Origin: Desulfuromonas acetexigens
GTDB taxonomy: Bacteria > Desulfobacterota > Desulfuromonadia > Desulfuromonadales > Trichloromonadaceae
Assembly: GCF_900111775.1 (NCBI RefSeq)
Contig: NZ_FOJJ01000002.1
Coordinates: forward strand, 1 to 64,000
DNA: 64,000 nt
Reading direction: 5' to 3'
Shown: piece after piece, positions 28,570-37,502 of the stretch
How the letters are laid out: each line of letters opens with the position of its first letter
How positions within the stretch are numbered: position 1 is the stretch's first letter
The notes under the pieces: model-generated
What the model was told of the DNA's origin: nothing
What the model saw: only the letters and a program-made list of their open reading frames with translations
Databases searched by the model: none
Made by a program: the position numbers and the translations under genes

Positions 28570-29841
28570 TCAGCGCACCAGCAGGCGGGAGGCCGGCACC
28601 ACGCGGATCCCCTGGGCGCGCAAATAGCCCACTTCCGCACGCAGGGCGGCGAAGGTTTCCGGGTAGGGATGGCAGATTGCCAACGCCTCACCGGATTTCT
28701 TCGCTATCCCCACCATGCGGCGAATCTCCCCGCGAATCGCCGGAACCGTGCGGACATTGTCGAGAAAGATATCTCGCCGCACCGTCGCCACCCCCAACTC
28801 CCGCGCCGTTTCAAAAGCCACCGAACGATTACTGGTGCGGCTGTCGACGAAAAACAACCCCGCCTGACGCAACTCCTCCAGCACCACCGCCATCTTTTCC
28901 CGGCTCTCGGTAAAACGCGAGCCCATGTGGTTGTTTCCCCCCACGGCATAGGGCACCCGCTGCCGGTAACCGCGCACCAGGGCGCGAATTTCCTCGTCGG
29001 AGCGGCTCAGCAGCAGGGCATCGACCCCGGGATTGGTGCGGGGGTAGCCCTGGGGCTCCATGGGCATGTGGATCATCACCTCCCGTCCGCTCTGGTGGGC
29101 CAGGGTCGCCACCTGCGGCGCCGCCTCGTTCTGGGGGATAATGGCGAAAGTCACGCCCAGGTCGATCGCGAGGAGTTCCCGGGCCGAGGCCAGATCCCGG
29201 CCAAGATCATCCATGACGATTGCCACCCGGCCACCGCTCTCCGGGGGAGGGGGCGTCAGCGAGGTCGGTGGCGGCAGTGCCGGCCGCGGCGCCGGGGGAG
29301 GCGGAAGAGCCTTGGGCGGCGGGGGCGCCGCAACCCGAAGCGGACGAAACTGCAGGCGCGCAACCACCCGATCCCCCAGCAGCACCAGCAGCGCCCCGGG
29401 GGCTCTTCCCGTTTCCAGACGCACCTCCGGCGCCTCCCGGCGCAAGGGGTCGAGCAGGACATCGAGCTCCGCCGCATCCGGGAAGGGGGTATCGAGGACA
29501 TAGGTCGTCACCCCATGGTCCTGCTCGATCGTCAGACCCCCGTCGGCATAACCACCCCGGGTCAGGGATTGCTGCAGAAGACGGCGCAAGCCTTCGGGCT
29601 GCGGCAGCGCCCGGGTCAGTTCCGGCACAACCGGGGTCGGAGGTTTCACGATCACCGGCGGCACTGGCGGCGACGTTTCGGGGGGAGCGAGGCGAGATTG
29701 CCGCACATAGGTCAGCAGGATCAGACTGAGCAGAAGAAAGCCCACCACCCCCAGGGCGGCCAAAAGCAGGCGCAACGGGCGATTGGAGGTCTTTTTAACG
29801 GCCGGACGTTTGGCGCGGCGGCTTTTCTTTCGAGGAGGCAC
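28570..29841 (-). CDS. divergent polysaccharide deacetylase (YibQ/DUF610 family)
   Basis: A 423-residue membrane-anchored protein: basic N-terminus, transmembrane helix about 24-44 (LLLAALGVVGFLLLSLILLTY), a proline-rich linker, and a C-terminal deacetylase-fold domain (about 205-423) with VAIVMDDLG, FAIIPQ, EVMIHMPMEPQGYP, NNHMGSRFT and ALAICHPYPET. The family is often beside EnvC and CtpA genes in proteobacteria, as here, pointing to cell-wall remodelling during division. The start is GTG at 29841 with no strong ribosome binding site. A terminator separates it from ctpA, so it may depend on read-through. Confidence 0.85.
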   Translation of the reverse strand: MPPRKKSRRAKRPAVKKTSNRPLRLLLAALGVVGFLLLSLILLTYVRQSRLAPPETSPPVPPVIVKPPTPVVPELTRALPQPEGLRRLLQQSLTRGGYADGGLTIEQDHGVTTYVLDTPFPDAAELDVLLDPLRREAPEVRLETGRAPGALLVLLGDRVVARLQFRPLRVAAPPPPKALPPPPAPRPALPPPTSLTPPPPESGGRVAIVMDDLGRDLASARELLAIDLGVTFAIIPQNEAAPQVATLAHQSGREVMIHMPMEPQGYPRTNPGVDALLLSRSDEEIRALVRGYRQRVPYAVGGNNHMGSRFTESREKMAVVLEELRQAGLFFVDSRTSNRSVAFETARELGVATVRRDIFLDNVRTVPAIRGEIRRMVGIAKKSGEALAICHPYPETFAALRAEVGYLRAQGIRVVPASRLLVR

Positions 29842-29854
29842 AGGGCATAACCAG

Positions 29855-29880
29855 AAAAAAAGGGGGGATATTCTCCCCCC
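29855..29880 (-). terminator. rho-independent terminator after ctpA
   Basis: Read on the minus strand, GGGGGGA and TCCCCCC pair around a 5-base loop and are followed by seven Ts (complement of A 29855-29861). It closes the long secretion/division operon. Confidence 0.8.
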
Positions 29881-29905
29881 GTCGTGAGTCGAAGAATCCC
29901 GTCGA

Positions 29906-31222
29906 TCAGGCGGCGGGGGCTTGGAGTTCCTTGAAGACGCGCCAGCCCTTGAGCAGGTCGAGGGCGCGCATCAGCTGATAATCATCCCGATCCGTCTCCT
30001 TCAGGTCGAACTTTCGGGTCGTTTCGACATCCTTCGGCTGGACTTCGAGAGGTTCGGTGTCGAAATGATTGCTCAGGTCCTTCTCTCGGAAATGGTCGCC
30101 CTCCCCCACCTTCTTCAGCTCGGCCGGGGCGACGACGATATCCGGGGTAATGCCCCGCGCCTGGATGGACGTGCCGCTCGGGGTGTAGTAGCGGGCCGTG
30201 GTCAGGCGCAGTCCCGAGTTGTCACTTAGGGGGATCACCGTCTGCACCGAGCCCTTGCCGAAGCTCTGGGTACCCAGAACCAGAGCCCGGTCATGATCCT
30301 GCAGGGCGCCGGCGACGATCTCCGAGGCGGAGGCGCTACCGCTGTTGATCAGCACCACCAGGGGGAAATCCTCTTCTTCCGTCCCCGGGCGGGCGTGGAA
30401 TTCCATGTGGCTGCCTTCCTCACGGCCATCGGTATAGACGATCAGCCCCTTGCCAAGGAAGAGGTCGGTCACTTTTACCGCCTGCTCCAGCAGACCGCCG
30501 GGATTGTTGCGCAGATCGAGCACCAGCCCATCCAGACGCCCGCCATTTTCCTTGCGCAAATCTTTGAGCGCCTTGGCCAACTCCTCGTCGGTACGCTCCT
30601 GGAACTGGGCCAGGCGCACATAGCCGTAGCCGTCCTCCAGGGTCCGGGCCTTGACGCTGCGGATCTTGATGATTTCCCGCTTGAGTTCGAATTCCTTCGG
30701 TTTTTCGAAGGCTTCGCGGACGATGGTGATGCGGATCGGGCTCCCCTTGGGACCGCGCATGAGCTTGACCGCATCCATGACGCTCATGTCCTTGGTGAAA
30801 CCGTCGCCGATCTTGACGATCTGGTCCCCCGCCTGCAGTCCGGCCCGGTAGGCCGGGGTATCCTCGATGGGGGAAACGACGGTGAGAACGCCGTCTTTGA
30901 TGGTAATCTCGATGCCGATGCCGCCGAATTCACCGCGGGTGTCGTCCTTCATCTCTTTGTAGACGTCGGGAGGCATAAAGGAGGAATGGGGATCGAGGGC
31001 GGCGAGCATGCCGTCGATGGCCCCGTAGATGAGTTCCTGCATGGGCACGTCTTCGACGTAGCTTTTGCGCACCAGCGCGAGAACGTCGGAAAAGAGGCGG
31101 ATATCCTCATACTGGGACTTGGCCTCGGCGGCCAGCGGCCGGGTCAGCTGGGCAACCGCCAGCCAACCGATAGGAAGACAGGCCAACAGGACCAACAGGC
31201 GCAACCAGCGGCGTTTGAACAT
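29906..31222 (-). CDS. ctpA: C-terminal processing peptidase (S41 family)
   Basis: A 438-residue exported serine protease. The signal/anchor is about 1-30. The PDZ domain (about 85-165, GEFGGIGIEITIKDGVLTVVSPIEDTPAYRAG) selects substrate C-termini. The catalytic Ser lies in INSGSASASEIVAGAL (near 297) and the general-base Lys in TQSFGKGSVQTVIPL (near 322). CtpA/Prc enzymes trim periplasmic peptidoglycan hydrolases and their regulators. The ATG at 31222 has a strong CGGAGGAAT upstream; ten extra upstream codons are unlikely. Last gene of the operon, 26 bp after envC. Confidence 0.94.
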   Translation of the reverse strand: MFKRRWLRLLVLLACLPIGWLAVAQLTRPLAAEAKSQYEDIRLFSDVLALVRKSYVEDVPMQELIYGAIDGMLAALDPHSSFMPPDVYKEMKDDTRGEFGGIGIEITIKDGVLTVVSPIEDTPAYRAGLQAGDQIVKIGDGFTKDMSVMDAVKLMRGPKGSPIRITIVREAFEKPKEFELKREIIKIRSVKARTLEDGYGYVRLAQFQERTDEELAKALKDLRKENGGRLDGLVLDLRNNPGGLLEQAVKVTDLFLGKGLIVYTDGREEGSHMEFHARPGTEEEDFPLVVLINSGSASASEIVAGALQDHDRALVLGTQSFGKGSVQTVIPLSDNSGLRLTTARYYTPSGTSIQARGITPDIVVAPAELKKVGEGDHFREKDLSNHFDTEPLEVQPKDVETTRKFDLKETDRDDYQLMRALDLLKGWRVFKELQAPAA

Positions 31223-31248
31223 GGATGATTCCTCCGGGTGGGACAACC

Positions 31249-32439
31249 TCAACGAGGTTTAAGCCAGGGCGCCGGATTGAGCGGCGTCCCGCGATGTCTG
31301 ATTTCAAAGTATACCGTATCGCTCCCCTCATAGCCCGCATAGGCCACCGTTTCCCCCTGGGCGACCGTTTCGCCGACTCGTTTCGCCAGACGGGAAGCCT
31401 GGGCATAGAGGGTATAGTAGCTGTCGCCGTGATCGAGGATGAGAAGATTGCCGTAGCCCTTGAACTCGTTGGCGAAGGCAACCCGACCAGACCAGACGGC
31501 GGTCACCGGCTGCTGCGGAGAGGCGCTGATTTCGATGCCGTGGCTTTCGTACAGGGTTCCCAGATCGGCATGGCGCCCGGTCCCGAAAGGGACCTTGACC
31601 TTGCCCTTGACCGGCCAGGAGAGCCGACCCTTCTGCCGGCCGAAGGGGTTGGCCAGAGGGGTTTTGGGATCTTGCGCAGAAGGCTTGGAAGTATACGCCC
31701 GGGGCTTGGTCGATTCAAGTTTTTTGACCAGGCTCGAGAGCCGCGCGGCCCGCTCCTTGAGGGCGGCCACCTCACTGGCGAGCTTGCTTTTGTCGGTCTT
31801 GACCTTCGCCAGCAACCGCTTCTTCAGTCCGGCCGCCTTCTTCAGCGATTCCCGATCGTGCCGCCCCTGCGCCACCAGTGTTTCCTGTTCCTTTTGCAAA
31901 CCGGTGAGCCGCTCGCGAGTGGCGCTGAGTTCGTCGAGGCGCCGGCGGTAACCGTCCAGCAGTTCCCGATCCCGACGAACGATGCGCCCGAAAAATTCGT
32001 AATCCTCGGCCATGCGCGCCGGGCTCTGCGCCAGCATCAGGGTCCGCAGCAAGCCCATGTCCCCACTCTTGTAGAGCGTCACCAGACGTCGCTCGACCTG
32101 CCCCCGCAACGACTCGGCGGCCTCTTTCCGCCGGGCACTCTCCCCTTCGGCCGCAGCCAACTCCTCTTTGAGGGCGGCAAGGCGCTCTTCCTGGTTCGCC
32201 ATACGTTTTTGCAGACGGGCCAGTTCGTTCTCTACCGTCTTCAGATCCTTGCCCAGGGACTTTTCCTCTTTCTGCTTCTTCGAGAGGGATTTGCTCGCCT
32301 GGGACAGACGCTGCTCGATCTCCTTGAGGGACTGCCGGGTTTCGTCAGCCTTCTTGTCGGCGGCCAGGCTCTCCCCCGGGGGGTAAGCCAGCAGCGCGCA
32401 GAAAAGCAGAATCAGGAAAAAACCGATCCGTGACTTCAA
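31249..32439 (-). CDS. envC: EnvC-like murein hydrolase activator
   Basis: A 396-residue periplasmic protein: signal peptide about 1-26, a long coiled coil (about 30-240, rich in Lys/Glu/Leu heptads), and a C-terminal LytM domain. The domain appears catalytically dead. The first zinc motif reads SHGIEIS (Glu replacing Asp) and the H-x-H pair reads YFEIRH, as in EnvC, which activates amidases and does not cut itself. The start is TTG at 32439, overlapping the ftsX stop as TTGA. Directly downstream of ftsEX, which in E. coli controls EnvC through the membrane. Confidence 0.9.
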   Translation of the reverse strand: MKSRIGFFLILLFCALLAYPPGESLAADKKADETRQSLKEIEQRLSQASKSLSKKQKEEKSLGKDLKTVENELARLQKRMANQEERLAALKEELAAAEGESARRKEAAESLRGQVERRLVTLYKSGDMGLLRTLMLAQSPARMAEDYEFFGRIVRRDRELLDGYRRRLDELSATRERLTGLQKEQETLVAQGRHDRESLKKAAGLKKRLLAKVKTDKSKLASEVAALKERAARLSSLVKKLESTKPRAYTSKPSAQDPKTPLANPFGRQKGRLSWPVKGKVKVPFGTGRHADLGTLYESHGIEISASPQQPVTAVWSGRVAFANEFKGYGNLLILDHGDSYYTLYAQASRLAKRVGETVAQGETVAYAGYEGSDTVYFEIRHRGTPLNPAPWLKPR

Positions 32440-33329
32440 ATCCGCACCAGTTTACGCAGGGAGGTGATGCTGCCGAAAAACCCGAGGAAGACCCCGGCGA
32501 AGATCAGCAGCAACTGAAATCCGAGAGGGAGAAAGACGATGGAACCGCTGGCCGAGGCGAGGAGCAGGGAAGCCAAGGCCTCGTGGAGAAAATAGCGGAA
32601 GACGGCAAAGGCTAGGCTGACAGCGATCAACCCGCCGAGCAATCCCTGCAGGGCGCCTTCGATGAGAAAGGGGGTCTTGATGAACATGCTCGTCGCCCCA
32701 ACCAGACCCATCACCTCCAGTTCGTCGCGACGGGCATACTGGGTGAGGCGGATGGTGTTGGAAACGATGAAGAGGGCGGCAAAGAGGAGAAAACCGCCGA
32801 TCACCGCCCCGCCGATCTTGAGCAGGGTGACGAAGGCCTCGAACTTTTCCAGCCATTCCCGGCCGAAACGCACCTCGTCGAGACCGAGATTCGTGCGCAG
32901 AGTCGCGACCACCCGTTCAGCTTCGGCGGGGGTGCGGAAATCGGGCTTGAGGGTGATGGCGAGCGATGCCGGCAGGATTTCGGGACCGACCCCTTCGAGC
33001 AGATCGGCATCCCGGCCCAGCCGTTTTTTGAAGAGGGTCATGGCCTCTTCCTGGGAGGTGTAGGCGACGGCGGCCACCTCGGGCAAGGCCTCGACCTTTG
33101 CACGCAAGGCCTTGAGCGCCCCCGCCTCGGGAACGCGGTCAAGGTAGGCGACGATCTCCACCCGCTCACCGATATGGGCGGTCAACTGCTGCACATTGAT
33201 GACCACCAGAGCAAAAAAGGCAATGATGGTCAGGGCCACCGCTGTCGTTCCGACCGCCACCCCACAAAGCAACGGGCACTGGCGCATGTTGCGCAAGGCC
33301 CGCAGAAAAAAATAGATCAAGCGTTCCAC
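32436..33329 (-). CDS. ftsX: cell division protein FtsX
   Basis: A 297-residue ABC-type permease-like protein with the FtsX topology: a helix near 20-45, an extracytoplasmic domain (about 50-165) and three C-terminal helices (about 175-200, 220-245, 265-290). Motifs include YTSQEEAM, LPASLAITLKP and ARRDELEVMGLVGAT. It does not transport; it relays ATP-driven change from FtsE to EnvC at the septum. The start is GTG at 33329. It follows ftsE by 23 bp. Confidence 0.93.
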   Translation of the reverse strand: MERLIYFFLRALRNMRQCPLLCGVAVGTTAVALTIIAFFALVVINVQQLTAHIGERVEIVAYLDRVPEAGALKALRAKVEALPEVAAVAYTSQEEAMTLFKKRLGRDADLLEGVGPEILPASLAITLKPDFRTPAEAERVVATLRTNLGLDEVRFGREWLEKFEAFVTLLKIGGAVIGGFLLFAALFIVSNTIRLTQYARRDELEVMGLVGATSMFIKTPFLIEGALQGLLGGLIAVSLAFAVFRYFLHEALASLLLASASGSIVFLPLGFQLLLIFAGVFLGFFGSITSLRKLVRI

Positions 33330-33352
33330 TCGTTATCCTTTATTCGGTCTTC

Positions 33353-34018
33353 TCAAGCCGGGCGATCCTCGATCAGGCGCCCATGCTCCAGGGTCAGCAC
33401 CCGTCGCGGAAAGCGGCGGATCATCTCCCGGTCGTGGGTCGCCAGCAGCACCGTCGATCCCCGGGCGTTGGCCCCCTTGAACAACTCCATGATATCCAGG
33501 GTCACCTCCGGATCGAGATTGCCCGTCGGTTCGTCGGCGATCAGCACCAGCGGATCGATCACCAGGGCGCGGGCCACCGCCACCCGCTGCTGCTCGCCGC
33601 CGGAAAGCTCCAGCGGCAGCCGGTTCAGTTTATGCTCCAGCCCCACCAGTTTCAAGGTCTGGAAGACCTTCTTTCCCACTTCCATGCGCTTGCGTCCCTG
33701 TACTTCCAGAGGGAAGGCGACATTTTCGAAAACCGTGCGGGTATTGAGCAGCTTGAAATCCTGGAAGACGATGCCGAGCCGCCGCCGGAGAAAGGGGATC
33801 TGCCGGCTGCCCATGCGCGTCACGTTCTGGCTGTTGATGAGGATCTGCCCCCGCGTCGGCTTTTCCGCCGCGTAAAGGAGCTTGAGCAGGGTCGATTTCC
33901 CGGCGCCGGAAGGGCCGGTGATATAGACGAAATCCCCTTTGGGGATCTTCAAGTTGAGATCGACCAGCGCGGCCGCGTCTTTCTTGTACGACTTGCAGAC
34001 ATTATAGAACTGGATCAT
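33353..34018 (-). CDS. ftsE: cell division ATP-binding protein FtsE
   Basis: A 221-residue ABC ATPase with Walker A GPSGAGKST, Q-loop VFQDFKLL, signature LSGGEQQRVAVARAL, Walker B VLIADEPTGNLD and the H-loop LLATHDREM. Length and the short N-terminus MIQFYNVCKSY fit FtsE. It partners FtsX. Its start lies 4 bp after the stop of a pseudopilin gene, so it is transcribed with the secretion cluster. Confidence 0.95.
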   Translation of the reverse strand: MIQFYNVCKSYKKDAAALVDLNLKIPKGDFVYITGPSGAGKSTLLKLLYAAEKPTRGQILINSQNVTRMGSRQIPFLRRRLGIVFQDFKLLNTRTVFENVAFPLEVQGRKRMEVGKKVFQTLKLVGLEHKLNRLPLELSGGEQQRVAVARALVIDPLVLIADEPTGNLDPEVTLDIMELFKGANARGSTVLLATHDREMIRRFPRRVLTLEHGRLIEDRPA

Positions 34019-34022
34019 GCAC

Positions 34023-34442
34023 TTACCATTCGTTATAGGGAATGCCGTTAAGCCCGACCAGATCGCTGACGCTGCGGAAATCGTAACAGCCCCCCGGCGC
34101 CAGTTCCCCGTCGTCGGTCGCTTCCGGGGGAATGCACTCCCATTCGCTCTCGTTGGTGAAAGGATCGCGGGGAACTCCCCGCAGGTAGCGCTTGTTGATC
34201 AGATCCTCGAGGGATTCAGGATAGGCCGCGTGGTCGGCATAATAGGCGTCCGTAGCCCGACGGATCTGGTAGAGATCCTCCATGAGCACCGTTTCCCGCG
34301 CCTTGATCAGGCTGCGTTTATAGCTCGGCACGGAGATGCTCGCCAGGATACCGATAACGGTCATGACGATCAAGAGTTCGACCAGGGTAAACCCCCGGGG
34401 CAGATGGCGCAAACATTTTATGATCCGCATGGAAGCATTCAC
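34023..34442 (-). CDS. GspG/OxpG-like pseudopilin
   Basis: A 139-residue type II secretion pseudopilin. The prepilin peptidase site is G|FTLVELLIVMTVIGILASI after a short basic leader, giving a methylated Phe and an N-terminal helix. The soluble part has the GspG features AYYADHAAYPESLEDLI and LRGVPRDPF, where GspG binds calcium. It ends YNEW, and the neighbouring pseudopilin ends YSTW. An atypical type II system with a pseudopilin called OxpG is described in Geobacter sulfurreducens; this cluster resembles it. The start overlaps the previous gene as ATGA. Confidence 0.88.
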   Translation of the reverse strand: MNASMRIIKCLRHLPRGFTLVELLIVMTVIGILASISVPSYKRSLIKARETVLMEDLYQIRRATDAYYADHAAYPESLEDLINKRYLRGVPRDPFTNESEWECIPPEATDDGELAPGGCYDFRSVSDLVGLNGIPYNEW

Positions 34443-34933
34443 CAGGTGGAGTAAGAGGTGCCGTCAAGGGCCGTCCGGCCGCTCTGGGAGTAGACATCGT
34501 AAACGTCCTCTCCCCCCCAGACCGTCGAATCGGCGTCGTCGGCATAGGAACGCAGTCCCCAGCCGTCACCGTATTCGTCGAAAGGATCGGAAGGAATGCG
34601 GCGCAGGTATTTGCGTTTTATCTTGTTCGGGCCGCCCCAGTCCTTGCCCGTCACCAGGGTTTCCAGATCCTCGGGATAGCCCGAATCGCCGAGAGAGGCG
34701 CCGCCGGGCAGGGTATTATCCTTTACTGCCTTGTCATAATCTTCTTTGTAGGCATCGATGGCGCTGCGGATTTCACGCAGGGCGCGGCGCAGTTCGATCT
34801 CTTTGGTGCGGCGCACGGTGACTTCGGCGACCGGCAGCACCGCCGCCGCCAGTACCGAGAGAATCGCCATGGCGACCAGCAACTCGACCAGGGTCAGACC
34901 CCGTGCGGAAGAAAATCGCATGCGGCGCGTCAT
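34439..34933 (-). CDS. second GspG-like pseudopilin
   Basis: A 164-residue pseudopilin with processing site G|LTLVELLVAMAILSVLAAAV and a GspG-like core (IDAYKEDYDKAVKDN ... LETLV ... YLRRIPSDPFDEYG). It is longer than its neighbour by an insertion around residues 70-100. It ends YSTW. Coupled to the downstream pseudopilin by an ATGA overlap and 7 bp after the secretin gene. Two major-type pseudopilins could form a mixed or alternative pseudopilus. Confidence 0.87.
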   Translation of the reverse strand: MTRRMRFSSARGLTLVELLVAMAILSVLAAAVLPVAEVTVRRTKEIELRRALREIRSAIDAYKEDYDKAVKDNTLPGGASLGDSGYPEDLETLVTGKDWGGPNKIKRKYLRRIPSDPFDEYGDGWGLRSYADDADSTVWGGEDVYDVYSQSGRTALDGTSYSTW

Positions 34934-34940
34934 GGAGAGC

Positions 34941-37502
34941 CTATCGCACCTCCAAAGTGGTGGACATGGGCAATACCACCAGGCGATTGCCGGCGGGGTC
35001 GCGGAAATTGATGCGATCGAAGCCGACCTGCGCCGAGCCTGCGGCCCGACCCTTGAACACCAGGCGGAAGAGCTTGCCGCTGCCGGTGGCGCCGGGACCG
35101 CCCAGCCCCTGTTTGTAGCCGACGATCAGTTCCCCCTTCTCCTGGTTGACGCTGCTGGTGAAAAGGGTCGACTGCCCGTTAGCCTTGAGGAAATCCCCCT
35201 CCTCGGCGCGGACGAAACTCAGTTTCTGGCTATCGAAACGGACAAAGAGGGGAGCGCTGTACAACCCGGTGATTTCCTGGACCATCGCCTCGAGCACCAC
35301 TTCCTGCCCGACGCCGACCTCGGCCGGCCCGGTGAAAGAGACCCGGGCACGGTCTCCGAGCCTGGGCAATTCGGGGATATCCGCGGCGGCTGGAGCCGGG
35401 GGGGAAATGACCGGCGCCACGGGGATCGACTCCGGGGCAGGTGCGACGGGCGTGATGGTTTCGACCGAAGACACGGCGGTTGACCCCGGCAGCGGACCGG
35501 TACCGCCGACGGGCGTTTCCGCAGTAGCGGCAACGGCGCCATCGACTACCTCGGCGTAATCCTCAGTCACCTCCGCCTCGACAAACCCTTCCGGAAGCCC
35601 GGCGGGAGGGGCCGCGACCGCTGCCGCTCCCGGCGCCATGACGGGGAGGGGTTCTTCCAGTTCCGGCTTGAAATAGGCGAAGGAACCGAAATTGGCGCCA
35701 GCGCGCAACTCGTCCTCCCCCCCCGACCAGATACTGGCGACGGCCGCTTCCGGCATATCGAGCTTCTTCACGATATGGGGGGTGATGGAAAGGAGAATCT
35801 CCCGCTTGGTCTTGTTGTTGTTGTGCCCGGTGAAAAAGTGCCCGATCAGGGGGATATCGCCGAGGATGGGGATGGTCGTCTTGCTTTTCGAATTGTCGTC
35901 CCGCAACAGTCCGCCGATCACCGTCTGCTCACCGTCCTTGAGGACCAGCGCGGTGGTGGCGTTGGTAGTGGAGATGACGAGCGGGGTGGTGCCGCTCTTC
36001 AAAGCGGCCAGCCGGGTGGCGTTGCTGACTTCGAGGTTGAGCTTGGTCACCACCGTATTGTCGAGCTGGATGAGGGGCTCGACATCGAGCTTGACCCCGA
36101 CATCCACATACTGGATGTTCTCCGAGGTCTGGTCGCCGTTGATGGTCACGGTGATGACCGGTTCGCGGCTACCGATGTGCACCTTCGCCTTTTCCTTGTT
36201 TTTCACCCGGATGCTGGGATTGGCGAGGATCTCCGAATCGGTCAGCTTGCGCAGCACGTCGAAGGTCGCGGTCGGCAGGGTGTAGAAGGTCTGCAGGTTG
36301 CTCAGCCCCGAAACCAGATTGTTGGCCAGGCCCGTGGTGGTGGAGTCGGTTCCCGAGGAAACCGTCGTCGAGCCGGCGGTGAGGGTGTCGGAGACGATGT
36401 TCTGGCCGTCCTTGCTCAGGCCGAAACTGACCGAGTTGGTGCTCAGGGTCGGGCCGATCTTCAGCTCGTTGTTGTGGGTCACCTCGACCAGCTCCAGATC
36501 AAGAACGACCTCCGCGTCTCCCCGATCAGCGGCCTCGATGACCTGCTGGGCGAGTTTGATCACCTGCGGGGTATCGCGGATGACCAGAGCGTTGAGCTCC
36601 TCGTGAACATAGATCTTGCGCAACTGCAGCATGGTGCGCAGCATGTTGACCGCTTTTTTGGCATCGATATGGGACAGGTAGAAGGTCTGGATGATGTGAT
36701 CCTCGTACTGCTTGGCCTTCTCCTTGCTATTGCTGTAGATGATGATGGTCTTGCTGTTGAGCACCTTTTTCCCCAGGTCGTTCATGCGCAGCAAGAGTTC
36801 CAGAGCCTGGGAGAAAGTCGCCTTCTCGAAGGAGAGAGAGACGGTCTGTTCTTTCATCTCTTCGTCAAAGATGAAGTTGATCCCCGAAAGCTTGGAGAGG
36901 ATACCGAAAACTTCCTTGGTCTTGGCCGACTTGAAGGTCAGGGTGATGGTCGTGTCCGAATCGACGTCGAGCTCGAAGCCGTCCATGAGGGTGCCGGCAC
37001 TCTTTTGCACCCGCTCCTGTAACTCCAGGGCCCGGGGATGACCGGGGCTGATCTCCAGCAACCGGGTGAGAGTGACCTTGGCGTTGCCATAGCGCCGCGC
37101 CCGGTAGAAGCCTTCCGCTTCGGCGAGAAGTTTTTCCGCCTCGGCCAGCGCCTCGACCCGTTCTATTTCCTGAGCAGCCACGGCGAGGGAGGTATCCAGC
37201 GCCCGCGCCTGGCGCAGCTCATAAAGGGCGCCCTCGTACTGGCCGCGTTCGGCCAGGCGCCGGCCCTCGGCGAGACGTTCCTGGGCCGCCCGAACCTTGG
37301 CTTTGAGCAGACCGAGGCGATACTCCCGGCTTTCGGGGGAGCGCTCTACCGCCTCGGCGAATTTGGCCACCGCCTCTTCGTAGCGCCCCTGCTGATGCAG
37401 ATCTGCCCCAGCCTTGAAAGCCCGCGTGCCGCCGCAACCCGCCAGCGACAAGAGCAGCAGCAGAAGGGCCAGATTGCGGAAAGCGGAATGCATATTCGTC
37501 AT
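34941..37502 (-). CDS. secretin (GspD/PilQ family) with C-terminal cohesin domain
   Basis: An 853-residue outer-membrane secretion channel. Lipoprotein signal with Cys23 (LSLAGC); TPR-like helices (about 27-170); N0/N1-type domains (TLTFKSAKTKEVFGILSKLSGINFIF, VHEELNALVIRDTPQVI); secretin core (about 380-580, with VPVV-type TTIPILGDIPLIGHFF and EILLSITPHIVKKL). A Pro/Ala-rich linker (about 610-715) then leads to a cohesin-like domain (about 720-853, RVSFTGPAEVGVGQEVVLEAMV ... FDSQKLSFVRAEEGDFL). Its lipoprotein signal could allow self-piloting. The ATG overlaps the previous gene as ATGA. The cohesin is the odd part: it could dock a substrate or partner. Confidence 0.9.
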   Translation of the reverse strand: MTNMHSAFRNLALLLLLLSLAGCGGTRAFKAGADLHQQGRYEEAVAKFAEAVERSPESREYRLGLLKAKVRAAQERLAEGRRLAERGQYEGALYELRQARALDTSLAVAAQEIERVEALAEAEKLLAEAEGFYRARRYGNAKVTLTRLLEISPGHPRALELQERVQKSAGTLMDGFELDVDSDTTITLTFKSAKTKEVFGILSKLSGINFIFDEEMKEQTVSLSFEKATFSQALELLLRMNDLGKKVLNSKTIIIYSNSKEKAKQYEDHIIQTFYLSHIDAKKAVNMLRTMLQLRKIYVHEELNALVIRDTPQVIKLAQQVIEAADRGDAEVVLDLELVEVTHNNELKIGPTLSTNSVSFGLSKDGQNIVSDTLTAGSTTVSSGTDSTTTGLANNLVSGLSNLQTFYTLPTATFDVLRKLTDSEILANPSIRVKNKEKAKVHIGSREPVITVTINGDQTSENIQYVDVGVKLDVEPLIQLDNTVVTKLNLEVSNATRLAALKSGTTPLVISTTNATTALVLKDGEQTVIGGLLRDDNSKSKTTIPILGDIPLIGHFFTGHNNNKTKREILLSITPHIVKKLDMPEAAVASIWSGGEDELRAGANFGSFAYFKPELEEPLPVMAPGAAAVAAPPAGLPEGFVEAEVTEDYAEVVDGAVAATAETPVGGTGPLPGSTAVSSVETITPVAPAPESIPVAPVISPPAPAAADIPELPRLGDRARVSFTGPAEVGVGQEVVLEAMVQEITGLYSAPLFVRFDSQKLSFVRAEEGDFLKANGQSTLFTSSVNQEKGELIVGYKQGLGGPGATGSGKLFRLVFKGRAAGSAQVGFDRINFRDPAGNRLVVLPMSTTLEVR

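Noticed and set aside
27066-28691. 541-residue minus-strand open frame
   Set aside because: It is antisense to the ParA-like ATPase gene, which has a Walker motif, a promoter and a ribosome binding site.
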